A program made the translations under genes and the position numbers. A model generated the notes under the pieces. It was given only the letters and a program-made list of their open reading frames with translations. It was not told the origin of the DNA and searched no databases. DNA of 64,000 bases from Heligmosomoides polygyrus polygyrus (Eukaryota; Nematoda; Chromadorea; Rhabditida; Heligmosomidae): NCBI GenBank assembly GCA_947396885.1, contig OX377202.1:19902001-19966000 (forward strand), in the 5' to 3' direction. Positions 1 through 10,430 of the stretch are shown here, in pieces. How positions within the stretch are numbered: the stretch's first letter is position 1; each line of letters opens with the position of its first letter.

Positions 1-54
1 TTTGAATGAATTTAACTTTTCGGTCTGAAGCGACATTCCGTGTGGGACACCCTA
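1..54 (+). mobile_element. mariner 3' terminal fragment
   Basis: The window opens inside the last ~50 bp of a mariner. The segment CGACATTCCGTGTGGGACAC followed by CCTAATAG closely matches the right end of the mariner at 60290-61175. The TA at 53-54 fits the mariner target dinucleotide. The rest of the element lies outside the window. Confidence 0.6.
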
Positions 55-59
55 ATAGT

Positions 60-265
60 TAGTATACATTGGTTCCGATCGAAAATCGTTAATTGGATGA
101 TTCGGATAACACTAATTTTGCGGATCCGGAATTTTTGGATGATTCGGAAATCAGCGATTTTGCGAATCACGGATTTAGAATGAAACGGATAAGGGCAACT
201 TTGCCGGCCTCGGATTATTGGATGAATTGAATCAAGATATCCGAAAATTATTCATTCTAATCCAA
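60..265. repeat. degenerate ATTCGGAT-type simple sequence
   Basis: GGATGATTCGGA-like words recur (near 95, 137, 205 and 225) with no coding frame. It is cryptically simple sequence between two mariner remnants. Confidence 0.5.
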
Positions 266-270
266 TGTAT

Positions 271-783
271 TAGGGTGTCCGGAACGTTTTGAGAAAATTC
301 AGAACTTTAGAATGGGCTGAAGGTATTTATCGTAAAACAGCCACTGTAGCTTCCTGTTCGGGTTGTTGTACGTTATCTACTTTTCATCCACGGCCATTTT
401 CGGTATAGGGACAGTCGAGAAGGGCAGACCCTCACACGTGAGAAGTCTCCTTTTCCAAATCGTTCGAACCAGCGGTACACCGTAGCAGTGGAGGGGAACT
501 TGGGACCCATCAGCGACACAACCTGCTGATGGGCCTCGGTTGGGTTGAAGCCGGAACGGAAGCATCGGAGCAAAATGATGCGGTGGTCAGTTCGTCAGGA
601 CATGATAAGACGGACGGATTTTCGTAATCTAGGGGACAAGGCGACAGCATCGACTAGGGTTTAGATCACTAACACTATGGTCAACAAGTAAGTATAGCAA
701 CATGATATAACGCAGAACCTGTGAGAAGATATGCCATTTTATTTGGATGCCTCAAAAATTCTCAAAACTTTCCGGACACCCTG
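271..783 (-). mobile_element. internally deleted mariner with HTH remnant
   Basis: Terminal inverted repeats are visible: GGGTGTCCGGAACGTTTTGA at the left and the complement of TCAAAACTTTCCGGACACCC at the right, with TA at 271-272. Between them, minus-strand codons 573-373 give a mariner-type N-terminal helix-turn-helix (FNPTEAHQQVVSLMG then TVYRWFERFGKGDFS). The DDD catalytic part is missing, so the copy cannot move itself. Its right target dinucleotide has decayed. Confidence 0.75.
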
Positions 784-1879
784 ATATGATAGTTAGATGG
801 TTCTTTCTCTTGTGTGCAGCCATCAAACTTTGCTGTAATTCCGGATGTTTCCGATCTAACACAGACCTTATACAAGTACGTCCAGTTAAGTTTTCACAAC
901 AGTGCTGCCGCTAAACATTCAATCAAGTTGCTTCCGCGACGCGAAATGCGTTTTCCCATCGCCTGCCACCCGAATTTGTGACGCAGAATTCACTGTTCAA
1001 AAATCAACCCTCGAGCTGGAGTGGTATGATGGTAAGTAAACAGCAAAAATTGAAGAAATCGGCAGTTGAGACAGCAAGGAAAGCAGCAGTTTTAGGTAAA
1101 TTTGATTTCAAATAAGTCGCCATGCTAAGGAAAAGCCTAAAATTACCATGATGTACATTCCTGATCATGTTTCAAATTATAAAATTCAAGTGTGTAGGGT
1201 CAATTTTGCCAGGAGCATACTTAAGCGCACTCGGCTGCGGAAGTGAGTCAGCTTAAAGCAATTAATGGCTTACTTAATTTCGATACTAGTTTCCATGCTT
1301 ACGCCTAGTTTTCTATGGCCTTTACATTCCAAATGATAAAATGGATGTTGATAACGGCGTTCGCAAAATTTTGTGAGAATGTCTTCACCTTGAAAAAATT
1401 ACCATGATGCAATGAAAAAACACGAATTTGTCTTACAACTTCAAATTTGTCGAATATTTAGTGGCATTACTATACTTGCACGGACGCTTTAAATATTCAA
1501 ACGCATGGTATGTTGTGTTTCTTCTACAACTCAACAACGAGAACAGTGCTTGTAATCGCTAATACAAGATCATTTATATCATTTTCAAGTGATTTTGGGC
1601 ACTTTTAAACCAAATTCGACATCCCTCTGAGCAAGCTTGCCGCATCTGAAATCGAGCTAGCATCCTCCAAATCACAAGAGGTGTCTTCCAGGTCAAACCA
1701 GCTACTCTCCGAGAAGCTTAGAACATTTCCAAGAAAAACCTTGCATGACTTTGTAGAAATTTTCACATTCACCCCTCGAGGTGAGCTATGTTACGAAAGT
1801 TTATAAAACTTGTATACTTTAAAGAAAATGAATGGTTTCAGCCCAGTTTGAAGTGTTGTAGGCGGCATACTTTAATATT
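784..1879. other. no recognised gene
   Basis: AT-rich sequence without a convincing exon. A short stretch near 915-960 resembles the 3' part of the main SINE family. A GTAAGT donor-like site at about 1034 has no supported exon. Confidence 0.3.
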
Positions 1880-2285
1880 TAAAAAAAAATGCATTTATCT
1901 CGTTGCGATTTTCGTTTGATTGGTAATGTATAATAAATGCTGCTTACTTAAAACAGCAATGTGGGGATAGTGTCCTTTTTACAAATGTTTTAGTTGAATA
2001 ATAAAGATAGCAAAGCAAAACTTCGACCTCATGAATGGGAGTGTGGCGCCGTCATATTTATAGCAATAAAAAATGATGTCTTCTTGCACTTTAAAATAAG
2101 CTATAGACCATTACCTTTCTTTGAAAAAACAACAAATTTTTAAAATTTCATTAATGATCAAAAAATTATTCTAACCTTTCCAGAGAGTTCAATCTGGAAA
2201 ATGCACCTTCTTATTTTAAAGATATTCAGCTTAATTTTGAAAGCGTCATGCTTGCTTAGAAGTTTCCAGTTTGAACAGAAAAATA
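1880..2285. repeat. foldback family A, decayed arm
   Basis: It carries the family A landmarks in order: a copy of TGATTGGTAATGTATAATAAATGCTGCTTAC, given here as positions 1918-1950, then AAAAAATTATTCTAACCTTT at 2159-2180 and a diverged 'gctta gaag tt' segment. The left arm is not found. Confidence 0.45.
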
Positions 2286-3240
2286 CCTAATGCGAAACGC
2301 TAATATGGTACATCAGAACTTCAAACATGTTTAACACTGAAGAAGCATCAGAGGAATTTTTGCGAGGTTAGCAAAGGAAACATTAAACTGCAAAAATTTA
2401 CACAGGTTTAATCAGAAGCACCAAAACAGCTATAATTTCTCTGCGCTTGATAGAGGGAATTTATTGTCAAGCGCATTTATGAAATAAAATGAGTACCCAC
2501 TTTTCTAGACGTTTCTCGAATGCCGCCGTAGTGGTGTAGGAGCGTGTTGAAGAGCATGTTGAAGTTGAACGAGATAATCCAGAGTGAGTAGGCGGTAGCG
2601 TGTATAACTGAAATTAGGTTCACTCACAGCACCTCAGCTCAGTGGACTGTTCGGCCATGCAGAGTAGTCTATAGGAAAGGTTATCGTGGTTATCGTTAAT
2701 GTTCCATCAACGTTTAGACAGTTTCGTGATGAAGGAATGGCGCAGCATTAATTCCCACTCATCGTGTCTACAATGGAAGCGTTCACCTAGTAAAGGAAAG
2801 GAAGTCCGTGTAAGACGATGTCATTTTGAGTACCAATGTCCACCTGGGGTCTCGGTCGAATGCGTTCGTCTCGAGTTAAGCATCAAGCCCCAGTACTTCT
2901 AACAGACTGCGTTCTGGTTCAGGACAAGGATCTCGCTAGGGACATCTTCTCTCGCTTCCAAGGGGAAAACAGCGCTACTGGTGTAATTGCTCGAGCTACA
3001 CAAGTCCTTTTACGGTGTGCAATTCTACGTGACAGCGACTTGCCACAACGGCTTGACTTGACTTGGCCTCTATTGTTTATTATTCACTAGTTGCCACTTC
3101 GTTTTTTCTCATCAACCTTTATTTGTTGTGTTCTCCTGCACACTCTGGGCTAGCGAAGGTCTCGACTTGTATGTTGTTGTTCAATTCTTTTACAACATTA
3201 CTTCGCGTAAATGAATAAATGATTAAATGTCGTAAATACG
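2286..3240. other. unassigned region with short ORFs
   Basis: Two overlapping plus ORFs (2699-2902, 67 aa; 2836-3090, 84 aa) are open but match no family I recognise. No splice signals or repeat copies elsewhere in the window support them. Confidence 0.2.
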
Positions 3241-3570
3241 ATAGCTGGATCCCTAATTCAAACTCTTTCGGGCTGCCGTATCCGCATAGGACCCCGATGA
3301 GGCGCTCCTAAGGTCGGACCTCGACTGCCGTATACACTATCAATCCCGCGGGCTCGCTACGCGTCGCGACCCTCGCTGGGCTCAGTTCTTACTTCGTCGT
3401 CGTCTCGACTTTGCTCCGGGACACCAATATCGAGCACTCTCTCCAGCTATCTTCGGGATCCTCGAGCGGAGCTTTGTTGCTCCCTCACGGTTGAACTACA
3501 GGAAGGCGGCTAGCGCGGCTAGCCCCATGGTAGCCCGCCTGAGCTTGGCCTAACATCAGCCGGAACGCCC
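3241..3570. repeat. GC-rich dispersed repeat, copy 1
   Basis: It aligns with 14095-14420. Shared blocks include GGGCTCGCTACGCG, GGCTCAGTTCTTACTT, GTCGTCGTCTC and ACAGGAAGGCGGC in the same order. It is much more GC-rich than its surroundings. No reading frame is conserved between the copies, so it is probably the untranslated part of a mobile element of unknown type. Confidence 0.55.
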
Positions 3571-4140
3571 CTATCATTATATATTATTCTCATGGCATCT
3601 ACCTTATTCCGTCTGGTATTTCTGATATTGCGTCATGTTGTTATTTGTAGGCAATAAATCGTAGGATGGGGTTAAAGATGTGCAATTCAGGAGGATGAAG
3701 GTGGTGAAGCCTTATTGGTTAGGTTTTATAATTTTTGTTGTGGTGCGCATGTGCAAGTGCGAGAGCACGTCAGTCATGTGTGGTTCGTATATCGGCTGTT
3801 GACTTGTTTATATGGGGTTGACCCTCGTTCAGTACAGGCGGGATCAAGCAGCACACTCGCAGTGCCCAAGGCTGACGTGTGATTCAGGCGTGAATAAATC
3901 CAGGTGGGCTGCATAGTACAAGGAACAAGAGGTTATCACGCGGGGCCCCATCTCCCAGAAAGGGATCGTAGCTTACATGGACCAGGAAATTTGACCAGAA
4001 TTTTCTGCTAGTGATCCGTAGATAGAGGAAAAATGTGGTAATGCTTATTAAAATAATCCTAATAAGTAATTAGAGTAGAATAATATCTATGGTCTTATGC
4101 ACTTTTTTGGTCCACAGAATTTTCTTTAAAGAAGCGCTAC
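3571..4140. other. unassigned region, possible element end
   Basis: No gene was recognised. A GT-rich stretch is followed by AATAAA at about 3891. This loosely resembles a retroelement terminal region, but no paired terminal repeat was found. Confidence 0.2.
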
Positions 4141-4330
4141 TGTCAATTACGCTGGCTTTGAATTCGAGCACTTAAATGTCCTTTGGGCACAATTAGTGGA
4201 GACGTTCCTCGCTAATGACTATCCCCTGGCGCTTTTGAAGAATGGCTGTCAAAAATAGAGTACCGAAAAGTGTTATTGAGGCACTTGGTAGACTTCGTCG
4301 AAGAGATCACGATGGTATGTGAGTTTTCCA
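4141..4330 (+). pseudogene. possible PLE fragment
   Basis: In two plus frames the sequence reads ETFLANDYPLALLK and then LLRHLVDFVEEITM. The 'N-x-YP' pattern resembles the linker after the RT domain of Penelope-like elements, also seen near 32160. The similarity is short and this could be chance. Confidence 0.25.
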
Positions 4331-4499
4331 AAAAGGATGAAGATCCAGACGGCTACAACAAAAGAACAGAAAGAACGCAGATAACGCGCATATCGCGCCC
4401 TTTTTCCAATCCTTATGTTGGGTATTGTATTACCTTCAATCCCTACCTTCTCCCTGGGGTACGACAGGGAACGATCCTTCGTGAACAGGACCACTGACT

Positions 4500-5430
4500 C
4501 GCAATAACCAATTCGACTGAGAGGTTCTTTTTGTTGTTTATATATAGTTGGCTAAACAGTTACGACTTTACAAATCGCACCTGCATCTCGAGTATTGCTC
4601 TCCAACCTAGAGCCCAGTAAGATCGAGCGCTTTCAACATATATTCAAGCCTACTCTGGTATCTCTTAGCTCCATCTATTTACTAGCAGGCAAAATGCTCC
4701 AGGTTATTCTCAGAGGTTAGACTTGTGCAGATCGAAATATTTGCAGGAGAGGAGCGCGTAATTCTAGACATATCGTTTGCGTCCCGTATTCTGCAGGAAG
4801 AGGTTAACCTCTAGAAATCTCTTCAGGATTTCTATACCAACTAGTGAGGGCAACACTGGGTTTAATAATGAATATCTAAAAGTCAGCAGCAAGAAGATAA
4901 ATATAGTATAGAAGATCAATATAGAAAGAAATTCGCTATCATGTCACGTTTCGTTTGTTTTTCTGAAGTGTCTGGTTTTGCTCTAAGGCGCAGCTAAATC
5001 CTTTAAAAGAGTAGCAGTTGAAGGTGTAAGTCATTCTTTCATCGATGGAAAACTTGATAAGTGTGATAATTTCAAAAAGCAGCTAGACTGTTAATCCAAA
5101 TGAAGTGTAGCAATATTCGATCGAATGTCGGGTGTTGCAGAAATGTTTTTGTAGAGCTTCAACTAAGTTTTTATCTTTTCTAAAGATCCACAACATAGAT
5201 CGTTATACTTATGCGTTGCTAGGCTTCCGCTTACTTTGTTTGTTGTAGGATGTTCGTTGATTTTAGGGCGTTGTTCGTTTTAGAATGATATGTGCGAGAT
5301 GAAATGAAGTTGATATGCAGAACGTTTCGTCTGTTTTTCTGAAGTGTGTACTGTACTGAACATGATTGTAGACTTTTCGCTTTTTATATCCCCTCAAACT
5401 AGTTGTTTCTGAGGAAATATTAAGATTTAA
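4500..5430. other. no recognised gene
   Basis: AT-rich. Two segments (about 4944-4970 and 5318-5345) share CGTTTCGT then TGTTTTTCTGAAGTGT, a small local repeat. Nothing else is supported. Confidence 0.25.
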
Positions 5431-5520
5431 AAAGTTAACGAATTTACCGAATTTACCGGAATTTATCGGCAAACTTCCGCGTTAAAAATATGCGGTAAAG
5501 AATTTACAGGCGGTAAGTCA
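5431..5520. repeat. degenerate AATTTACCG simple repeat
   Basis: GAATTTACCG-like words recur three to five times with drift (GAATTTACCG, GAATTTACCGG, GAATTTATCGG). Non-coding. Confidence 0.5.
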
Positions 5521-5649
5521 GCGCACACCCCTGATCGATAATATGCGACTCTAAAGACGACGATTCCATTGAAACTTACAAGGGAAGGGCCTGAAGTGTA
5601 TTTCTGAACGGGAGGAGCGAGTCATATAGGAAGAATCCCTCCACTCAAT

Positions 5650-5838
5650 TAGTACAAAAATATGTTCCTTTTTTGCCAAGTCGTTAAACACCATGAGTAC
5701 GTGGTCCTTAAAGTCAAAATGGAATCGACGCCTCACGAGTTCTGTGTCTCTTTTATGCCCGATACGTCACTGGCGACGGGGCGCAGTGGATAGTGGCGTT
5801 GATTCATGCGGCGTGGCCGGGGGTTAGATTTTCCTGTA
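5650..5838 (-). repeat. left arm of PLE-flanking inverted repeat
   Basis: The complement of this segment aligns with 6842-7030 immediately upstream of the PLE RT. Both arms share a frame (FHFDFKDH... then DLAKK.. against FHCDFKDS... then TTWQKS) and, at the outer end, a tRNA-like piece with GGGCGCAGTGGATAGTGG and GTTGATTCATGC. About 1 kb of unrelated AT-rich DNA (5839-6841) lies between the arms; no gene was recognised in it. Confidence 0.6.
5774..5838 (+). repeat. tRNA-like SINE head, type 2, copy 1
   Basis: An A-box-like GGGGCGCAGTGGATAGTGG and a B-box-like GGGGGTTAGATTTTCC are spaced as in a tRNA. A second, opposed copy is at 6842-6915. It is too diverged to be a working tRNA. Confidence 0.45.
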
Positions 5839-6841
5839 TTTGTATTTTTTATTTATTTTACTTTTTTGTATTATTTTTGTGTATTTTTGCATTTTGACTG
5901 ACTGTTTGAGATTTGGGGATTCTGACGTCTGTACAATTTCCAGACGTCTTCTGTGCATTTTTCAACTATATGCTGTGGAGGGTAACTTTTTTGCGACTTG
6001 TTAATTACCGACTGGCTTCTTAACCAAAATGCATCGAGAAAGCTACTCAACATAATTATGTATACATAAACGTTCAACACCAGTGATACACAGGCACAAG
6101 GCGCATGAAACAGAAGCACTGATCATAATACGGATAGCGCACAAAAGGTAGACGTCCTTCACGTTATCATATGACCACTGCTTACATGCCTCTCCACGTT
6201 TATCAATTCATCATCCGGATACCAATCTTCTTCTTGTTCTTCCACCACTTCCAGCTGTTCGTCTTCGTTAACTTCAAGTTGACGTGCTTCGAAGTCCTTG
6301 AGTATGCTGGCCATCCGTTCGGCCAGCTTGATTTCTTCCCTCGAAGATTACTTGTCTAAAGGTGGGCCACACTTCAGCGTGAGCATGTGGATCACCACTC
6401 GTCCGTCGGCGGACATTGTTGGTGCTAGGTTCTAGAAAACCTTCAGCAGACCTCTGATTTCCAGGTGACAGGCAAAAATGAGGGAGAGAGTGTATCGAAG
6501 CCGGTTAGGTCAATTTGCGGGATCCACACTTGTTTCATATTTTAACCACCTCTGGCATAACATCCTCGCCTCTTTGAAAATCCGAGCAGGACGGGTATTG
6601 CCCGAGGTCATGGTCCATGTAGGCAAACAAACTTTAAGGAGCTTGGTGCTTTAATATGCTGTCTGTAGTGACCAGTGTTTCGTTTCATTCACCTTGTACA
6701 TGTGTATCACTGGTGTTAAATGTTCATACATCGTTATATTAGACACCATAACAGATAGCTGGAAAATTGCCAAAACAACCTCTGAAATGTTATAGAAGTC
6801 AAAATCCTTCAAATCTCAACCAGTGAGTTGAAATGCGAAAA
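5839..6841. other. spacer between inverted arms, no recognised gene
   Basis: AT-rich, with several ORFs of 60-80 aa on both strands but no family similarity or splice support. Confidence 0.3.
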
Positions 6842-8002
6842 TGCGGCAGCGCAGAAAAATCGAACCCTCGATCTCCGCGGCATGAATCAACGTCACTATC
6901 CACAGCGCCCGAAGCCGCTGTCGGTAGCGGCATCACGGAACTCGTGGGACTCCGATTCCATTGCGACTTCAAGGACTCCTACTCCTTGGGTTTAACGACT
7001 TGGCAAAAAAGTAACACATTTTTCCATGATCGACTGTCGTTGAATCTTGGCATGACGTTGATACTAATAGGACTGTTCGTAGACGCAATGCAAGCAGTCC
7101 ACGAAATGCTCGTGGAACACCAGAACCATATCTCACTATATGGGTTCGGCATAGCTCAAATAATGACGCTCGTGGACGAGTGCCTTCAGTGTAACTTCTT
7201 TAGATGGTCCAACGAGTACTACAGACAGGACAGAGGGCTTGCCATGGGACAACATCTGGCTCCGGTGCTGGCCATAGCGTATATGTCAAAAATAGAGAGC
7301 CCCCTACTGAAACGTAGACCTTTGCTTTATTGTCGGTACAAAGATGATTGTTTCATTGTTTGTACAACGGAAATCGAAATGGATTCCTGTTTCGACTTGC
7401 TCAATCATCAAGATGAGCATGTTAAGCTCACAAGGGAGAAACCGACGAACAACTGGTTGCCGTTCCTTAATGTGCAAGTTCATGTCTCTCACAACACTTT
7501 CCAGACTAGGTGGTACCGGAAGCCGAGCAACAAGAACGTCATTGTTCATTGCATGTCTGCACACCCTAGCAGTGCCAAGGCGTTGGTCTCCTCCAACGAC
7601 GAATTCGAGTCCGCTTCTAGGGAGATGGCATTTCGTATAGCGTTGTCCAATGGGTACACTTCCGACAGCCTGCCTAAGCAACGTCGTCCGCCTGCAGGAG
7701 CACAAAGACGCAAAGAACAAGAGCGCACCAAAATTCCCTTCTTGGTGCCCTTCATTACGGATGCTCTTAGTGCTCAAGTACGGGAATGTATACGCAGGGC
7801 TGACTTAGAAGGTCAGGTCAGGCTAGTTAACATACCGCCTGCTAACCTCAGGACCCAACTTGTTAGGAACCGGCTGTACGGCAACTGGCCTGCCCGTTCG
7901 GAAAAGAAGGGGATCGCACGGCCTCAGGTGTGGTATACCTCATCACTTGCACGGAGTGCAATGAGGAATACGTCGGTGAGACGGGCAGGCCGCTTTGGGT
8001 GA
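6833..8002 (+). pseudogene. Penelope-like reverse transcriptase, 5'-truncated
   Basis: The longest open frame of the window (389 codons). RT palm motifs are visible. GLAMGQHLAPVLA at residues 135-147 is the motif B region. YCRYKDDCFIV at 166-176 is motif C with catalytic YKDD. LPFLNVQV at 209-216 and TRWYRKPSNK at 225-234 follow as motifs D and E. These spacings are typical of Penelope-like elements, which pair such an RT with a GIY-YIG nuclease; that nuclease follows directly. Complete PLE proteins are about twice this length, and the fingers and motif A are missing. The first ~60 residues derive from a tRNA-like repeat and an inverted arm. The frame is lost near 7925, where the reading moves by one frame into the nuclease. 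Function: target-primed reverse transcription in the parent element. This copy is dead. Confidence 0.88.
6842..6915 (-). repeat. tRNA-like SINE head, type 2, copy 2
   Basis: On the minus strand it has GGGCGCTGTGGATAGTGACG and, later, GAGGGTTCGATTTTTCTG, in the same order as 5774-5838. It forms the start of the open frame that runs into the PLE RT, so the first ~30 residues of that frame are not PLE protein. Confidence 0.5.
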
Positions 8003-8216
8003 GGGTCAAGGGGCGCAATGGTTGGGGTCGCGATTACAATCCTTGCTCGAGAGGTCGATATCGCAGCACGCAAGACTCTCGAAGCGCTGTGGATTGCCTT
8101 CAAGAACCCCGCGATCAATAGGAGGGAAGAGCGCGTAGCGCTAACCCAGGAGCTGGCCCCATTTGCTGACCTCTGTGGGCTCGACCCCGGAGGGCGACAG
8201 CCGGAGGGTCGCTGAG
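7925..8216 (+). pseudogene. PLE GIY-YIG endonuclease domain
   Basis: The frame just after the RT reads VYLITCTECNEEYVGETGRP, a GIY-YIG type start ('VYL' then 'YVGETGR') with the Cys-x2-Cys pair typical of PLE nucleases. Another frameshift near 8015 leads to a downstream helical part (ARKTLEALWIAFKNPAINRR then EERVALTQELAP). The same C-terminal pattern recurs at 56390-56500, which supports the assignment. In the family this domain nicks target DNA for integration. Two frameshifts make this copy inactive. Confidence 0.85.
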
Positions 8217-8416
8217 GGGTTGACTCTAGGTGGTAGTCTCATTCACCCAAACTGCCTCCTTTCGAGGGTGACGCACCAGCCTCTTGGCTGCTTCCATAAG
8301 GTTTGTTGGGCTGTCTCACTTCCCTTTCGTCTCCTTCTCCTATTAATTCCGGAAACTCCTGTGACTTGAAATAGTTCTTGGACGAGTAACCCTTCAAACC
8401 TCGCTTGACTTTTCCA

Positions 8417-8452
8417 GGCTCTGAAGAAGGCGGTTACGCCGAAACGTCAGCC
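8417..8452 (+). ncRNA. small hammerhead-like ribozyme motif, PLE tail
   Basis: Stem I is GGCU (8417-8420) pairing with AGCC (8449-8452). The core is CUGAAGA (8421-8427). Stem II is GGCG-GUUA-CGCC (8429-8440). GAAA is at 8441-8444, then CGUC ends at the predicted cleavage position. Helix III is essentially absent, as in small hammerhead variants known from Penelope-like elements. One extra base sits between CUGAAGA and stem II. It lies ~200 bp downstream of the GIY-YIG frame. Confidence 0.7.
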
Positions 8453-8769
8453 GAATAAAGTGTGGTTAACAATCTTGGCTCCACAGCTCGAACAGTCCTA
8501 TTGGTAACACATTTTTGTAATAATTGAGGGGTAGGGTTCTCCCTATACGACTCGCTCTCCCCATCTAGACATACGCTTCAGACCCTTCCCTTGTTAGAGT
8601 GAAAAATAGTCCACCTCACCTTAAAAATTTCGTGTTGGAACAATATAAAAAACCGAACTAGAACTAACTATGCCGAAGTTTCAAGAAGGGAGAAATTGAA
8701 GATTAATATAGTGTTAACAACTTCTTTATCAGGTGTGCCTGGTAGTTGGCTTCCAGTAGACGCCTTAGA

Positions 8770-8882
8770 AGCCGAATACGAATTCAAATCGCCTCCTCTA
8801 TATCCCGTAGAAGTAGAATGCGTGACACATTCCAAAAGAGGTTGAGTAACCCCGTCCTTTATCCTTTATCTTTATCTTTGAA
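8770..8882 (+). mobile_element. SINE-1 copy, 3' part only
   Basis: Matches the SINE-1 tail: TTCAAATCGCCTCC, CCCGTAGAAGTAGAATGCGT, GAGTAAC and repeats of CTTTATC. The tRNA-like head is missing (5' truncation). Confidence 0.8.
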
Positions 8883-9822
8883 TGTGATTAAATTGATCCA
8901 CTCCCCGAGCCGATTTGTGTCTACGCCCTAATTTTTACATCATAAATGCGTATAAATTCTACGGTCCAGAATCTTCATCTTATAAGTATCTAATTCTTCA
9001 GCAAACGGCACTTATTACTTCTATTTGTTGTATTAGGGCTTCCTGTTTTTATGCAAGACTTCTCTATTTATCTTGATCCTCTTAACGAGAGCACTTATTT
9101 TGGTGAGTTTGCTCCATATCCTCATCCCTATTTTCCACGTATCATGAGGAACATTCCAACTCACCAAAATTACACTTAATGTCAAGTACGCTGACGGCGA
9201 CCAGCCCAACCAACTCTAACCACATCGTCTTCGTGTAGCAGTAGATTATCCTACGATAGCAGGCCGATTTCGGTGCGGCGTTTCGAAATGCCCGTCGATA
9301 CAGCTGGAAAGAAGACATGTTCTGAAAACCACCAGATTGAGTGTTTTTACAGACAACTGGAAAGACCAGTTGGATCTAAGGTTTAGGAAACCAACTCCTT
9401 TCGACCGGTGAGTACTTCTATTTCGGCTTAGGGAACGGGTAGAGGGAAGCACATAACTTAGTGTTTTCGCTACTAGACTCACCTCTGGAGCAAGAAATTC
9501 TACATTCCTCTAATCGCAGCAAATGTGCTCGCCTCGAATTTTAGATCCTGGTTTAGGAGCTTAACGTCTTCTAACAAGACATTATAGCCATGTTCTTTTA
9601 AATACTTTTTTCAGATTGTGCGCCACAATTATCCAAAGAAGGCCGACGGACGTTATAGCCCTGTCAACAGCTACAGTTTTCGTATTACAGTGAATATGGA
9701 GATGGATTTGTAAAACCTCAATAAACTCAGACAATACTGCTAATGAACCATGGCACCTTCCTTAGGGAAGGTATCATTGGCACGAACTTGTTTAGGAGAC
9801 ATAGAACACCGACGTGTCTATC
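8883..9822. other. unassigned region with possible exon
   Basis: At 9245-9413 two plus frames stay open up to a GTGAGTACTT donor-like site at 9415, after a TGTAG acceptor-like site at about 9238. Upstream (9060-9180) a 15-bp inverted repeat (ATTTTGGTGAGTT) surrounds another open stretch. I recognise no product. Elsewhere nothing is seen. Confidence 0.2.
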
Positions 9823-9824
9823 GG

Positions 9825-9965
9825 CTGGCCCCGTAAATCATTTCAGTGGCCAAGTACGCATTCAAATTGCTTCCACGATGTCTCGTAGAGTTAGAATGCG
9901 TGGCGCATTCCGCTACTAAACGAACTATCACCAACATATATCTCTTATCCTTATCATTATCCTTC
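9825..9965 (+). mobile_element. SINE-1 copy, 5'-truncated
   Basis: Begins at the GGCTGGCC block and keeps ATTCAAATTGCTTCCACGA, TAGAATGCGTGGCGCATTCC and a CTTATCCTTATC tail. More diverged than other copies. Confidence 0.75.
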
Positions 9966-10024
9966 CTGGGAGCATGATAACGTAGTCTGAGCGTAGTAGC
10001 GCAATCGGAGGTCGCGTGCACTAT

Positions 10025-10430
10025 AGTTGTGCTCGAACGAACATATTCAAATAATTATTCGACCTATTTATTCGAATAATTATTCGAATAGTCGAATATT
10101 GAATATATCTAGGTTTTCGAGTTTTCGTTCGAATTCGAACATCGAAAGACAGCCATATTCGAATATCATTCGAGAATCGAATATTTCAACACTATTCGAA
10201 AATCGAATGATTTTATTCGAACATCGAATAAATTTTCAATCTTTAGCCGCAGAAACTGGTTCAAACACTACTTGAATATTCGAATAAACGAAAATGGGGC
10301 TTATTCAATTTTCGATCATTCGAAAAAATTGATGAGCGAAAAAATTCGATCGTACATTCACTCAAAAATTTTCGACACCAAATAAATTCATTCATTCATT
10401 GGTTCGAAAATTTTCGACATCAAATTTGTT
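10025..10430. repeat. ATTCGAAT-rich cryptic satellite
   Basis: About 400 bp built from drifting copies of the palindromic word TATTCGAATA (ATTCGAA, TTCGAAT, TCGAATA and GAAAATTTTCG variants), on both strands because the word is its own complement. There is no fixed period. A plus ORF (10027-10275) is only a by-product: its Ile/Ser/Asn-rich sequence follows from the repeat. Confidence 0.8.

Noticed and set aside
3571..4140. Solo LTR or LTR-retrotransposon end
   Set aside because: AATAAA and GT-rich sequence only; no TG...CA termini, no second LTR and no primer-binding site found.
7304..7777. 157-aa minus ORF opposite the PLE RT
   Set aside because: It is the antisense shadow of the RT frame; the plus strand has clear RT motifs.
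10027..10275. 82-aa Ile/Ser/Asn-rich protein
   Set aside because: Its composition follows from the TTCGAATA word; no sign of coding constraint.
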